64,000 nucleotides of DNA from Gemmatimonadaceae bacterium (GTDB lineage: Bacteria > Gemmatimonadota > Gemmatimonadetes > Gemmatimonadales > Gemmatimonadaceae). Within the stretch, counting starts at the first letter, position 1, and every line of letters begins with the position of its first letter. The position numbers and the translations under genes were made by a program. Where the stretch lies: positions 124,001 through 188,000 of the forward strand of contig JAICWO010000001.1 of assembly GCA_025934775.1 (NCBI GenBank). The letters are read 5' to 3'. Below, one piece after another: positions 8,448-18,049 of this stretch. Below the pieces are notes generated by a model. The model was not told the origin of the DNA, searched no databases, and saw only the letters and a list, made by a program, of their open reading frames with translations.

Positions 8448-9517
8448 GCACACTCGCGCAGCGAAGCGCGCGCGCCGCACTCGATGCGGCGCGGCCCGCG
8501 GTGGCGCGCCTCGACGTCAATCGCGGCACCGAGGATCTCGCCGCCGATTTGATCGAGACGTGGGGCGCCGTCGAGGACGCCCTCCGTTCCCTCGTCGGCA
8601 GCTCCGTCCTCAGCGGGCAGGCGCTGATCCGAGAGGCCAGGCAGCGGCAGCTCATTGACTTCGAGCAGGCGAATTCGCTCGCCGAGTTGCTGGCCGTGCA
8701 CGATCGCGTGCACAACACGTCGTATGGTCCGACGGCCGCTGACATCAACGCGACGCGCACCGCGTTTCTCAGGCTCGACAGCGCGCTGATGGGCGACGCC
8801 GGGATCGACTCGCCTCACGGCGCGCCGATCGCTCCGGGGACGGCGGCAACGGCAACGGCTCCGGTAGCGCCCGCACCCGTCGTTCCGGAGCCGCCGCCTC
8901 CCGCCGCCGGCACGCGACCGCACATGCCGGTCTGGGCGTGGGTCGCCATCGCGATCGTGCTCGTCGTGATCCTCGGCGCAATCGGCTATTACGTCTTCGG
9001 GACTCACGGGAGCGATTCCTTGCAAGCGGGCGTCACCGCGTACGGCGCTGGTCAACGCGAGGTTGCGGTGAGCGACTTCAATAAGGCGGCGCGCGAGGAT
9101 CCCAAGAATCCTGTTCCGCACATTTACCTCGGTCGCATGGCGCGCGAGGTGGGCAACTATCCGCTCGCGACGCAGGAGTTGACGGCGGCGATTCAGGATG
9201 ACCCGAACAACGCGCTCGCGCTGCGCGAGATGGGCGCCAATCTGCTGACGCAGGGCAATTACGATCTCGCGCGCGATTTCTACGTGAAGGCGGTGCGCGC
9301 GAATCCGTCGGACAAAGTCTCGCTCGGCTATCTGGGCTGTACGCTCACACGCCTCAACCGCGCGAGCGAAGCGGCGACGTTCCTCACCCGCGCGGGCCCG
9401 GGCCCATGGAGCAATTGCACGCCGGCCGCGCCGTCGTCGCAGACGGGAACCAGCCCCGGTACGCCGGTGCCTGGCGGCACGTTGACGAATCCGCCGGGAG
9501 TCGTGCCGCGGCCGTAG
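8444..9517 (+). CDS. Membrane-anchored TPR-repeat protein
   Basis: GTG start overlapping previous stop; one TM (VWAWVAIAIVLVVILGAIGYYVFG) followed by TPR units. Confidence 0.75.
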   Translation: MSTLAQRSARAALDAARPAVARLDVNRGTEDLAADLIETWGAVEDALRSLVGSSVLSGQALIREARQRQLIDFEQANSLAELLAVHDRVHNTSYGPTAADINATRTAFLRLDSALMGDAGIDSPHGAPIAPGTAATATAPVAPAPVVPEPPPPAAGTRPHMPVWAWVAIAIVLVVILGAIGYYVFGTHGSDSLQAGVTAYGAGQREVAVSDFNKAAREDPKNPVPHIYLGRMAREVGNYPLATQELTAAIQDDPNNALALREMGANLLTQGNYDLARDFYVKAVRANPSDKVSLGYLGCTLTRLNRASEAATFLTRAGPGPWSNCTPAAPSSQTGTSPGTPVPGGTLTNPPGVVPRP

Positions 9518-9521
9518 GCAC

Positions 9522-9647
9522 GAGGGTCGAGGCTGGAGGTTCGCTGCAGCGCGATTCGAGTTTTGGCATTACTATATTCGCGCCACCCCGTAGGACGCGC
9601 CTTCCGCGCTTGCCAGCCTCTATCCTCCGGCCTCCAACCTCTCCCTC
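9522..9647. repeat. Heptamer-phased fold-back element (GAGGNNN units / complementary NNNCCTC units)
   Basis: Left GAGGGTC|GAGGCTG|GAGGTTC (9522-9542); right CAGCCTC|TATCCTC|CGGCCTC|CAACCTC|TCCCTC (9614-9647), reverse-complementary in phase. Confidence 0.8.
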
Positions 9648-10553
9648 TTGATCTCCTTCTCCGCCGTCAGCAAGACCTATCGCAGTCTGCTCGGCCGGCC
9701 GGTCAACGCGGTGATCGACTTCACCCTCGAGATTCGCGAGGGCGAGGTGCTGGGGCTCGCGGGGCCGAACGGCGCGGGGAAGAGCACGCTCATCGGGCTC
9801 CTGCTTGGCTATCTGCCGCCCACGTCGGGGACGGTGTCGATCTACGGCATGCGGCCGCGCGCGTTCATCGAGCGGCACGGCATCGGCTACCTCTCCGAGC
9901 TGATCGCGATCCCGCCGTCGTGGCGCGCCGAGAAGGCGCTGCGGCGGTACGCGCTCCTCGCCGGTGTCGCGCCGGCCGACGTCCAGGCGCGCGTCGATGC
10001 CGCCATCGAGCTGCTCGGACTCGGCGAGCATCGTAGAAAACTCATTAAACAACTATCAAAAGGCAACCTCCAGCGCGTCGGCCTCGCCCAGGCGCTGCTC
10101 TGCGAGGAGCGGATCCTCATTCTCGACGAGCCCACCCACGGCCTCGACCCGATGTGGACGCAGCGCTTCCGCGAGCTGATGCAGGCGCTGCGCCGCCCGG
10201 AGCGGGTGATCTTCATCGCGTCGCACAACCTCGACGAGCTCCAACGCCTCTCGGACCGTGTCGCGATCATCGATCACGGGCGCCTGCAGCGCGTCGTCGA
10301 TCTGCGCCAGGCGTCGGCCGCCGCGGTATCGGCGCCGTACCGGCTCGTCGTCGGCGGCGGCGCCGAGCACGTGACCGCCGTCTTCCCGGACGCCGTCGCG
10401 GTGAGTGCCACCGAATGGGATCTGCCGGAGCGGCCGCTCCCGGCCCTCAACGCGCAGCTATCCGATCTCATGGCCCGCGGCGCCCTCGTCGCGTCGCTCA
10501 CGCCCGTGCACAGCGCGCTCGAACAACAATTCCGCGAGGCCGTGGCCCAATGA
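9648..10553 (+). CDS. ABC transporter ATP-binding protein
   Basis: Walker A GPNGAGKST, signature LSKGNLQR, Walker B ILILDEPTHGLDP. TTG start. Confidence 0.9.
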   Translation: MISFSAVSKTYRSLLGRPVNAVIDFTLEIREGEVLGLAGPNGAGKSTLIGLLLGYLPPTSGTVSIYGMRPRAFIERHGIGYLSELIAIPPSWRAEKALRRYALLAGVAPADVQARVDAAIELLGLGEHRRKLIKQLSKGNLQRVGLAQALLCEERILILDEPTHGLDPMWTQRFRELMQALRRPERVIFIASHNLDELQRLSDRVAIIDHGRLQRVVDLRQASAAAVSAPYRLVVGGGAEHVTAVFPDAVAVSATEWDLPERPLPALNAQLSDLMARGALVASLTPVHSALEQQFREAVAQ

Positions 10554-11347
10554 CCGCGCCGTCCATTCCGCTCCCGCGCCGCCGCGCGCGCCTCGGGCGC
10601 TATTCGCTCTGGCAGATTCGCGATTTCACGATCAACACTGCGATCGTCACCATCGTTCTGTTCGGGCTCCTCGGCGCGCTCTTCATTGCGCAGATCCACG
10701 CGCAGACCGAGATGTTCGCGGCGACGCACCGGCCGCTGCCGCCCACGCTGGCACTCCACACCTACAACGAGCTGCTCTCGATGTTCTCGTTCACCGCGCC
10801 CATTCTCGCGATGAACGGCATCCTCGCGACGGACCGGGTCTCGGGCTACACGCGATTTCTGTTCGCCAAGCCGCTGTCGGTGCCCGCGTATTACGCGCAG
10901 TCGCTCGTCGTGCGGCTCGTCGGCTTCATCGCCGTCGCGTGCGTCATGCAGGCGCTCTGGGGACGGTTCGAATCACCGGCGCTGTCGTGGAAGTTCGTCG
11001 TCGACATGACGGCGTTCGTCGTCACGATCGGCGGCATCATCTTCGCGCTCTCCGCGCTCACGAAGTACGATGGATTGATCGCCGTCATGCTCATGCTCCT
11101 CACGGCCCTGCTGCGAGAGCGGTGGATGGGCTCGACCGGCGTGCTGCACGCCGCGGCGTACGTTTTTCCGCCCCTCGGACGACTCAACGACGTGCAGAGC
11201 TGGTTCATCGGTCTCGATCCGCTCAGCGACGCGGCGACGGGCGTGCCGTTCCCGACGAAATGGTTCTGGTGGAACGTCGGCTACGGTCTCGCGGCGTTCG
11301 CGATCGGCTTCGCGATTCTGCGGAAGCGCTCGCTCACCAAGGCCTGA
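10550..11347 (+). CDS. ABC-2 type permease subunit
   Basis: Polytopic; coupled by overlap to the ATPase. Confidence 0.75.
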   Translation: MTAPSIPLPRRRARLGRYSLWQIRDFTINTAIVTIVLFGLLGALFIAQIHAQTEMFAATHRPLPPTLALHTYNELLSMFSFTAPILAMNGILATDRVSGYTRFLFAKPLSVPAYYAQSLVVRLVGFIAVACVMQALWGRFESPALSWKFVVDMTAFVVTIGGIIFALSALTKYDGLIAVMLMLLTALLRERWMGSTGVLHAAAYVFPPLGRLNDVQSWFIGLDPLSDAATGVPFPTKWFWWNVGYGLAAFAIGFAILRKRSLTKA

Positions 11348-11385
11348 GCTCGGCGCCGGTCGGGTAGCATCGCCCGCCGGGTTCG

Positions 11386-14082
11386 GTGAGATTGCACGAC
11401 GGGGGCGTCGCGACCGCGGGCTCCCGCCGTGAATCTCCGATCTCCATACCCGACGTGAGCACTTCCGCACAGGCTTTCGCGCTCGATCCCGCGACCGTCG
11501 TTCGCACCCGGCTCGCCAACGGCCTCACCGTTCTCATTCGCCGCGACCGATCGGCGCCCGTCGTCGCCATCGTCACGTACGTGAACGCGGGCTACTTCGA
11601 CGAGACCGACGAGATGGTGGGGATCGCGCACGTGCTCGAGCACATGTACTTCAAGGGCACGCCGTCGCGCGGCGTCGGCGAGATCGCGAAGCAGACCAAG
11701 GCCGTGGGCGGCTATCTCAACGCCGCCACGATCTACGATCACACGAGCTATTACACGGTCCTGCCGGCGTCGGGGTTCGCGCACGGCCTCGACGTGCAGG
11801 CCGACGCCTATGCGCGATCGCTCATCGACGCCGACGAGCTGGCGCGCGAGCTCGAGGTGATCATCCAGGAAGCCAAGCGCAAGGCCGACAGCCCGGGCGC
11901 GGTCGCCAACGAGACGCTGTACGAGCTGCTGCACGACCGGCACCGCATCCGGCGCTGGCGCATCGGCCGCGAGACGGGTCTCCGCGAGCTGACGCGCGAC
12001 CAGCTCGTCTACTTCTATCGAAATTTTTATCATCCTGGAAATACAGTTCTCTCAATAGCCGGCGACGTCGACCCCGACGAGGCGCTGGCGGAGGTTCAGC
12101 GGCTGTACGGCTCGCTGCCCTCGGGCGAGCCGATGCGCCATCCCGGGCCGATCGAGGAGGGCGTCTCCGGCTTCCGATACCGCGAGTGGACCGGCGACAT
12201 CGGGCAGACGCAGCTCGCGATCGGCTGGCGGACGCCGGGCACCACGCACCCGGATACGCCGTCGCTCGACCTGCTCTCCGCGATCCTCGGCAGCGGCCGC
12301 GCCTCGCGGCTGTACCGCTCGGTGCGCGAGCGCCGGCTCGCGTCGTCGATCACCGCGTACAACTACACGCCGACCGAGATCGGCGTCTTCGTGATCCAGG
12401 CCGAGACGCCGCCCGCGTCCACCGCGGACGCGGCGCGCGCGGTGTGGGACCAGGTGCGCGCGATGCGCGACGGCGACATCGGCGATCTCGAAATCGAGCG
12501 CGCGAAGCGTGTGTACGAATCGCAGTGGGTTCGCCGGCTCGAGGACATGGAAGGCCAGGCCAACTACCTCGCTGAGTGGGAAGCGCTCGGCGACTGGCGA
12601 ATGGGCGATCGGTATCTCGAGCGTTTGCTCACGACGACACGCGACGATCTGGTGGCGGTCGCGAATCGATATCTCGGCGCGGACAACACGGGCGTCATCG
12701 TGTACCGTCCCGAGTCGAGCGCGGAAGTGGCCGCCGATGCCGACGCGATGCGCGCGCTGCTCGACACCGAGCCGGGCCCGGAGCCGCTGCCGGCCGCGGT
12801 GCCATACGCGGCGCACGCGCCGCCGGCGGGACAGGGCGCGACCTTTGAGCGCGAGGAGGCGGGCGTTCGCGTCTACCGGACCGCGAACGACGTCCCCGTG
12901 CTCGTGCGCATCAAACCCGAGGCGCCGCTGCTGCACGCGGGCGTGTACATGATCGGCGGCGCGAGCCAGGAAGCTCCCGATCTCGCCGGACTCACCATGC
13001 TCATGGCGCGCACGTCGGTCAAAGGCACCGCGTCGCGCACCGCGCTTCAGATCGCCGAGGAAGGGGAGATGCTCGGCGGCAGCGTGTCGGCCTCCGCGGG
13101 CTCGGAGAGTCTCGGCTGGTCGATCTCCGTGCCGCGCCAGTTCGCGACGTCGGCGATCGAGCTGCTCGCCGACGTCGTGCAGCATCCCACGTTCGATGCG
13201 CGGGCGCTCGAGACCGAGCGCTCCATCGCCATCGCCGACGTCATCGCGCTGCGCGACGACATGTATCGATTCCCGATGCGTCTCGCGAACAAAGCCGCGT
13301 TCGATGGACATCCGTACGGCATTCCCGCGGCCGGCGCCGAGGAGTCGCTCGCGCGCATCGGCGCCGACGACGTGAAGCGCTGGCACCGCGAGCACGCGCT
13401 CGTCTCGCCGGCGATGATCGCGCTCGTCGGCGACGGCGATCCCGACGAGCTCGCGGATCTCGCGGCACGCGCGTTCGGCGATCTTCGGCCGCGCGCGCCG
13501 CAACCACTCGCCGAGCCCGTGTGGCCGCGGAGCGTCACGACGCTGGTGGAGACGCGCGAACGCGCGCAGACGGCGCTCGTCCTCATGTTCCCGGGTCCCG
13601 CGCGCGGCGACGACGAGCGCTATGCGGCGGCGATGATCTCGAGCGTCGCGAGCGGGTTGGGCGGCCGCTTCTTCGACGAGCTCCGCGACAAGCGCTCGCT
13701 CTGCTACACCGTGCACGCGTTCGCGTCGGATCGCCGGCTCGCGGGCACGTTCGCGGCGTACATCGCGACGTCGCCGGCGCAGGAAGATGCGGCGCGCGAA
13801 GGATTGCTCGCCGAATTCCGGCGGCTGCGCGACGAGCCCGTGACCGCGGAGGAGCTGCGGCGGGCGCAGACGTACGCGATCGGCTCGCACGCGATCCGGC
13901 AGCAGAGCGGCGGCGCCGTGCTCGGCGACATCATCGACGCCTATCTCTTCGGGACGCTGCACGAGCTGGTCGAGTACGAGGCGCGCGTGTCAGACGTCAC
14001 GGCGGAGGCGATGCAGCGCGTGGCGAACGAGTACTTCGATCAGAGCCGGCGGGTGGAAGGGATCGTGCGGGGGAGCAAGTAG
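11386..14082 (+). CDS. M16 family metallopeptidase (two-domain); start could be GTG 11455
   Basis: HVLEHMYFKGT (HxxEH) with downstream Glu region; second pitrilysin-like half without HxxEH. Confidence 0.9.
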   Translation: MRLHDGGVATAGSRRESPISIPDVSTSAQAFALDPATVVRTRLANGLTVLIRRDRSAPVVAIVTYVNAGYFDETDEMVGIAHVLEHMYFKGTPSRGVGEIAKQTKAVGGYLNAATIYDHTSYYTVLPASGFAHGLDVQADAYARSLIDADELARELEVIIQEAKRKADSPGAVANETLYELLHDRHRIRRWRIGRETGLRELTRDQLVYFYRNFYHPGNTVLSIAGDVDPDEALAEVQRLYGSLPSGEPMRHPGPIEEGVSGFRYREWTGDIGQTQLAIGWRTPGTTHPDTPSLDLLSAILGSGRASRLYRSVRERRLASSITAYNYTPTEIGVFVIQAETPPASTADAARAVWDQVRAMRDGDIGDLEIERAKRVYESQWVRRLEDMEGQANYLAEWEALGDWRMGDRYLERLLTTTRDDLVAVANRYLGADNTGVIVYRPESSAEVAADADAMRALLDTEPGPEPLPAAVPYAAHAPPAGQGATFEREEAGVRVYRTANDVPVLVRIKPEAPLLHAGVYMIGGASQEAPDLAGLTMLMARTSVKGTASRTALQIAEEGEMLGGSVSASAGSESLGWSISVPRQFATSAIELLADVVQHPTFDARALETERSIAIADVIALRDDMYRFPMRLANKAAFDGHPYGIPAAGAEESLARIGADDVKRWHREHALVSPAMIALVGDGDPDELADLAARAFGDLRPRAPQPLAEPVWPRSVTTLVETRERAQTALVLMFPGPARGDDERYAAAMISSVASGLGGRFFDELRDKRSLCYTVHAFASDRRLAGTFAAYIATSPAQEDAAREGLLAEFRRLRDEPVTAEELRRAQTYAIGSHAIRQQSGGAVLGDIIDAYLFGTLHELVEYEARVSDVTAEAMQRVANEYFDQSRRVEGIVRGSK

Positions 14083-14089
14083 CGCCGAG

Positions 14090-15610
14090 CTACTGCGCCG
14101 ACTCCCGAATCGCGCGGAGCGCACGCATCACCGCGCCCGCGGCGGGACGCAGCCGCCCGTTCGGCGCGCGGAGTCCGCGCGATAGTCCGTAGTCTCCGGC
14201 CTCGTACACGACGACGCCTTTGATCTTGGGGTGATCCGTGCCCCACGCGATCACTTCCCAGATCGCGTCCTCCTGGCTCTGTTCGCCGTAGGAGAGCGGG
14301 AACCCTCCGGTCGCGAAGATCCAGTGATCCTTGCGCGGCGGGGTCGCGCGCATCCACCGGTCGGCGGTTCGCGTGTCGGCCTGGATGCCGCCGCCGATGT
14401 ACGGCGACGGGAAGAATGAGAATCCTAGAATATCAATTGGTGAATCCGGCCGCGCCGCCCACGCGTAGAGCGTGCTGTCGGCCGGCCGGTACGACGAGGC
14501 GGCGAGTCCCACGCGCACGCGCCGGTTCACGCCCTTGGCGACCCGGGCGGCGTCGGTGAGGTACCGTTCCCACCGCTCGGGCGGGAGCGTGCCCACCGCG
14601 CGGTCGCCGCTCCCGTACGGATCTTCGGCCGGCAAGATGATGTCGGGCCGCAGGCGCCGCATCACCCGGTCGAGCGTGGCGAGGCGCGTCGTCTCGTCGA
14701 GCGGGGCGCGTCGCAGACCCGGCAGCACCGCGCCCCGGTAGCCGATCGCGACGATGACCGTCATGCTGTCGCTGCGCGTCGGCTCGAGCACGCGGGCGAC
14801 GGAGTCGATCGCCGTCGGGCTCGCGCCCGGATCGATCACGACCTCCACGGCGTCCACGTCCATCGTGTCGACCAGCGCGGAGTCGCTGCGGATCGCGGCC
14901 GGCGACGGCGGGCTCGAGACATCGGGCAGGATCTTGAGCCCGATCGCGAAGTCCGCGTTCGGCCGCTCGCGCAGTTGATCGTGCCGGTGCAGGTCGTAGT
15001 TGCGGAGCTGCGTCACCGCGCGCGGGCCGCCGATGACGAGGATCGCCACGACCCAGAAGATCGAGAGCAGCGTCATGAAGAGCCGGAACGAGACCGTCAG
15101 CTTGCGGAGCGCGGGAAACGCCGGCGAGACCATCGGCACGTTGAGATAGAGCGGCGTCGCGAGGACGTTCGGCGTCCCGGTCGCGAACACCATCCCGAGC
15201 CCCGACGCGGCGAGCAGCGCGACGAGCGGGCGCGCCGGCGTCACGCCGTGCGCCACCATGTAGCGCGTGATGCCGATGATCGCAATGAGAATATCATAAA
15301 TCAGGATCGGCACGCCCCAGAGCGGATTCACGAGCCCGCGCGCGAACGCGAACGTCGCCTGCGCCGCGAAGAGCACGAGCACCGCCGGCCAGATCCAGTC
15401 CATCGTCGCCACCGCGCGGCCGGTGATCACGGTCGACGTGGCGAGCGTGAGCAGCAGCCCCGGAATCGCGAGGAGCGCGATCAATCCGGAGATGGCCTGA
15501 AAGGCGCGCGGCGAATGGCGGTTCTGCGCGATGCGCCCCGCCAACACCACGTCCCAGAGTACGATGATGACCGTCAGCGCGAACTGCGCCGGCGCCAGCC
15601 AATTTCTCAT
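14090..15610 (-). CDS. Polytopic membrane protein with C-terminal TIM-barrel/glycosidase-like domain
   Basis: N-terminal half has several TM segments; C-terminal half: DIILPAEDPYGSGD.., IDILGFSFFPSPYIGGG, KGVVVYEAGDYGLSRG. Confidence 0.6.
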   Translation of the reverse strand: MRNWLAPAQFALTVIIVLWDVVLAGRIAQNRHSPRAFQAISGLIALLAIPGLLLTLATSTVITGRAVATMDWIWPAVLVLFAAQATFAFARGLVNPLWGVPILIYDILIAIIGITRYMVAHGVTPARPLVALLAASGLGMVFATGTPNVLATPLYLNVPMVSPAFPALRKLTVSFRLFMTLLSIFWVVAILVIGGPRAVTQLRNYDLHRHDQLRERPNADFAIGLKILPDVSSPPSPAAIRSDSALVDTMDVDAVEVVIDPGASPTAIDSVARVLEPTRSDSMTVIVAIGYRGAVLPGLRRAPLDETTRLATLDRVMRRLRPDIILPAEDPYGSGDRAVGTLPPERWERYLTDAARVAKGVNRRVRVGLAASSYRPADSTLYAWAARPDSPIDILGFSFFPSPYIGGGIQADTRTADRWMRATPPRKDHWIFATGGFPLSYGEQSQEDAIWEVIAWGTDHPKIKGVVVYEAGDYGLSRGLRAPNGRLRPAAGAVMRALRAIRESAQ

Positions 15611-15948
15611 CCGCGTCCGCGCGAATCGCTCTTGATGTCGCGCGCCGTGAGTCGGCGCGAGAAGACCTCGAGTGCTTTGCGAAAGTCGTGCGAAGCTGGC
15701 GCAACGGCGTCGAACAGCAGAGTCTGGCGATCGGGGATCGCATGAACCGCCAGGTGCGCATGCTCGAGGAGCAGCACCGCCGACACGCCGCCGCCGACGT
15801 AATGCCGCACGACCGGCACGCCGAGCGGGCTGAAGCTTGCCGCGCTCGCCGCCGCGATCAACAAACCGCCGAGCAGCGTCGCGTCGTCGAGCTGCTCGGC
15901 GGGAACGCCGGTGAATTCGGCGGTCAGATGCGTGTACGGTCGATCCAA
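15607..15948 (-). CDS. SpeD-like (S-adenosylmethionine decarboxylase fold) protein lacking the pyruvoyl Ser
   Basis: HLTAEFTGV..LDDATLL..GGVSAVLLLEHAHLAVHAIPD..LLFDAVAP..KALEVFSRRL aligns by eye with SpeD [33 protein letters not shown]. ATGA overlap with 14090-15610. Confidence 0.75.
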   Translation of the reverse strand: MDRPYTHLTAEFTGVPAEQLDDATLLGGLLIAAASAASFSPLGVPVVRHYVGGGVSAVLLLEHAHLAVHAIPDRQTLLFDAVAPASHDFRKALEVFSRRLTARDIKSDSRGRG

Positions 15949-15976
15949 GCGCTCGCGCCGAAAATCGGAATCGGGA

Positions 15977-17479
15977 TCACGCGCCGCACGTTGGCGGAGG
16001 TGCTGACGGTGCGGAGCGCGGTGTTCGCGGCGGTGCCGGCGCAGCCGGAGCTCCCGTGGCGGGCGGCCGATTGATCAGACGCGGCGGATTCGGCGCCGGC
16101 ATCGAGGCCGCCATCGAGCGTGCCCCGTGCGCGCCGACCGCGCGCACGCCGGCCCATTCGTCGTCGAGCTGCCGCTCGAGCGTGCAGCTCGTGGCGCCGC
16201 CAACCGGAATCACCTGCTCCCACGTCGGCGATGTGGTGCTGCGCACGAGCACCTCGTACGAGGTCGCGCCGGGTGAGGCCTCCCAGCTCAGCGTCCAATC
16301 CTGGCCGCCGGAGTTGGTCGGTTCCGCGTTGCTCGTGGCCGTCGCGCCGGCGCGCCCCTGGCGCGTCGCGCGCGCATTGGCCGGCGTGACGGGTGCGGCC
16401 GCGAGCGACGCCACGGTCATGGCGTTCACGCGCGCGACGTTGGCGAGATAGCCGAAGTTGACGTGGGCAAAGTCGTCGGTCGGCAGGTGCTGGCGATTGT
16501 AGTTCTCCACGCGTTCCGAGAAGCGGAGGCCCGCGTCGCCGAGGTTGATGTACGGCTCGTGATCGCCGCCGCGCTGGATGCGGTCCAGGCGCCAGACCGG
16601 GAGCACCTCGAACGACGGCAGGTACACCGCGTCGAGGGCCCACACGTAGCGTCCGAGCTCGCGGCTCGGCGAGTTATCGGGATCGGCGGCGAAGATGCGC
16701 ATGCTGGTCGAGTCCGTGCGTCCGCCGCCGCTCACGTTGCCGTCCATGTCGTCGGCCATCCCGGCGATCACGTGATAGCCGGCGTCGTGCAGGTGTTTGG
16801 CCAGGATCTCGGAGCCGAGCAGCCCCTGCTCCTCGGCGGCATAGGCGACAAATAGTATGCTTGAATTCAATCCTTTAGGATAGTGTTTCCCAAACACGCG
16901 CGCGAGCTCCATCACCGCCGAGGTGCCGGATCCGTCGTCGTTGGCGCCCGGGGCGTCGGCGGTGGAGTCGTTGCCGCCGCCGCGGATGCTGCAGATGCAC
17001 GAGTCGTAGTGTCCGCCGATGACGACGACGTGCGTCGTGTCGCGCCCCGGCAGCCAGGCGAGCACGTCGACGACGTTGACCGCGCGTCCGCCGGCGCGCT
17101 GCACCGGGACGACCTCGCCGTAGTACTCGACCTCGAGGCAGCCGCCGCAGGCCTTGCCGTCCTGCTCGAGCTGCCCGTGGATCCACCGCCGAGCGGCGCC
17201 GATCCCGCGCGTGTTCGACAGGGTGTCGGAGAACGTGTTCCGCGTGCCGAAGGCGACGAGCGTGGAGTCGGTGCGGCGAAGATTCGCCGCGCTGATGTCC
17301 GCGAGCACGTGCGTGACGCTCGTGTCGCGCCGGAGGCCCAGCGTGCGGTCCACCGCCTCGAGGGCGTAGGTATAGGTCTCGGTTTGCGGCGCCGGGCCGG
17401 CGCGCACGGCCGTCGTGGTCCGCGCGCCGCAGCCGGCGAGCGCCGCCGCGGCAATGATGAGGAAAGTCTTATTATTCAT
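15977..17479 (-). CDS. M28 family peptidase (lipoprotein) with C-terminal FN3-like region
   Basis: Lipobox AALAGC; VVIGGHYDS, GANDDGSGT, AYAAEEQGLLGS typical M28 metal ligands. Confidence 0.88.
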   Translation of the reverse strand: MNNKTFLIIAAAALAGCGARTTTAVRAGPAPQTETYTYALEAVDRTLGLRRDTSVTHVLADISAANLRRTDSTLVAFGTRNTFSDTLSNTRGIGAARRWIHGQLEQDGKACGGCLEVEYYGEVVPVQRAGGRAVNVVDVLAWLPGRDTTHVVVIGGHYDSCICSIRGGGNDSTADAPGANDDGSGTSAVMELARVFGKHYPKGLNSSILFVAYAAEEQGLLGSEILAKHLHDAGYHVIAGMADDMDGNVSGGGRTDSTSMRIFAADPDNSPSRELGRYVWALDAVYLPSFEVLPVWRLDRIQRGGDHEPYINLGDAGLRFSERVENYNRQHLPTDDFAHVNFGYLANVARVNAMTVASLAAAPVTPANARATRQGRAGATATSNAEPTNSGGQDWTLSWEASPGATSYEVLVRSTTSPTWEQVIPVGGATSCTLERQLDDEWAGVRAVGAHGARSMAASMPAPNPPRLINRPPATGAPAAPAPPRTPRSAPSAPPPTCGA

Positions 17480-17497
17480 TGGCAACGTCTCTCGTGT

Positions 17498-17962
17498 TCA
17501 GAACATCGACATCGCGAGGAACGACCGGAGCGAGTCGTTCGTGGATCGGAGCCGCATCGACAGCAGCCGCACGCACGCCCACAGGACCTTGTACGCCAGC
17601 TCGCGATTGAAGTCGAGCAGCATCTCGAAATCGGGACGCGTGATCGAGAGCAGCGTGCAGCCGCCGTTCGAGATGGCGTGCGTGGAGCGCTCGCTCCGAT
17701 CGAACACCGCCATCTCGCCGAACAGCGCCCCCGGCTTGAGCACCGCCAACGCTTCCTCCCCGCTCCCGGGCACGTCGCGGCTGATGCGGACTTCTCCCTC
17801 GACGATCAGATAGAGCCGGTTCCCGTGCTCGCCTTCGCGGAAGATGAACTCGCCCGAGACGAACTTCTCGTCCTTGCACACGTCGGCCACCTGAGCGATC
17901 TCCTCGGCGTCCAGATTCTTGAAGATCGCCACGTTCTTCAGCAGCTCGGTGACCTCGGCCAT
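17498..17962 (-). CDS. Cyclic nucleotide-binding domain protein
   Basis: FIFREGEHGNRLYLIVEGEVRI..ALAVLKPGALFGEMAVFDRSERSTHA. Confidence 0.9.
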   Translation of the reverse strand: MAEVTELLKNVAIFKNLDAEEIAQVADVCKDEKFVSGEFIFREGEHGNRLYLIVEGEVRISRDVPGSGEEALAVLKPGALFGEMAVFDRSERSTHAISNGGCTLLSITRPDFEMLLDFNRELAYKVLWACVRLLSMRLRSTNDSLRSFLAMSMF

Positions 17963-18049
17963 TCCATGCCTCGCCATGGGGGAGACTGGCGAAAGTACGA
18001 GTGGCATTCCGCGCTGGCAAGCGCTCCACAGCCGACTAGGTTTGGCGTC

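Noticed and set aside
12052-13962. 636-aa minus-strand ORF opposite the M16 peptidase gene
   Set aside because: Shadow ORF of a high-GC gene: Arg/His/Ala-rich low-complexity translation with no domain, while the + strand has HxxEH and coherent homology.
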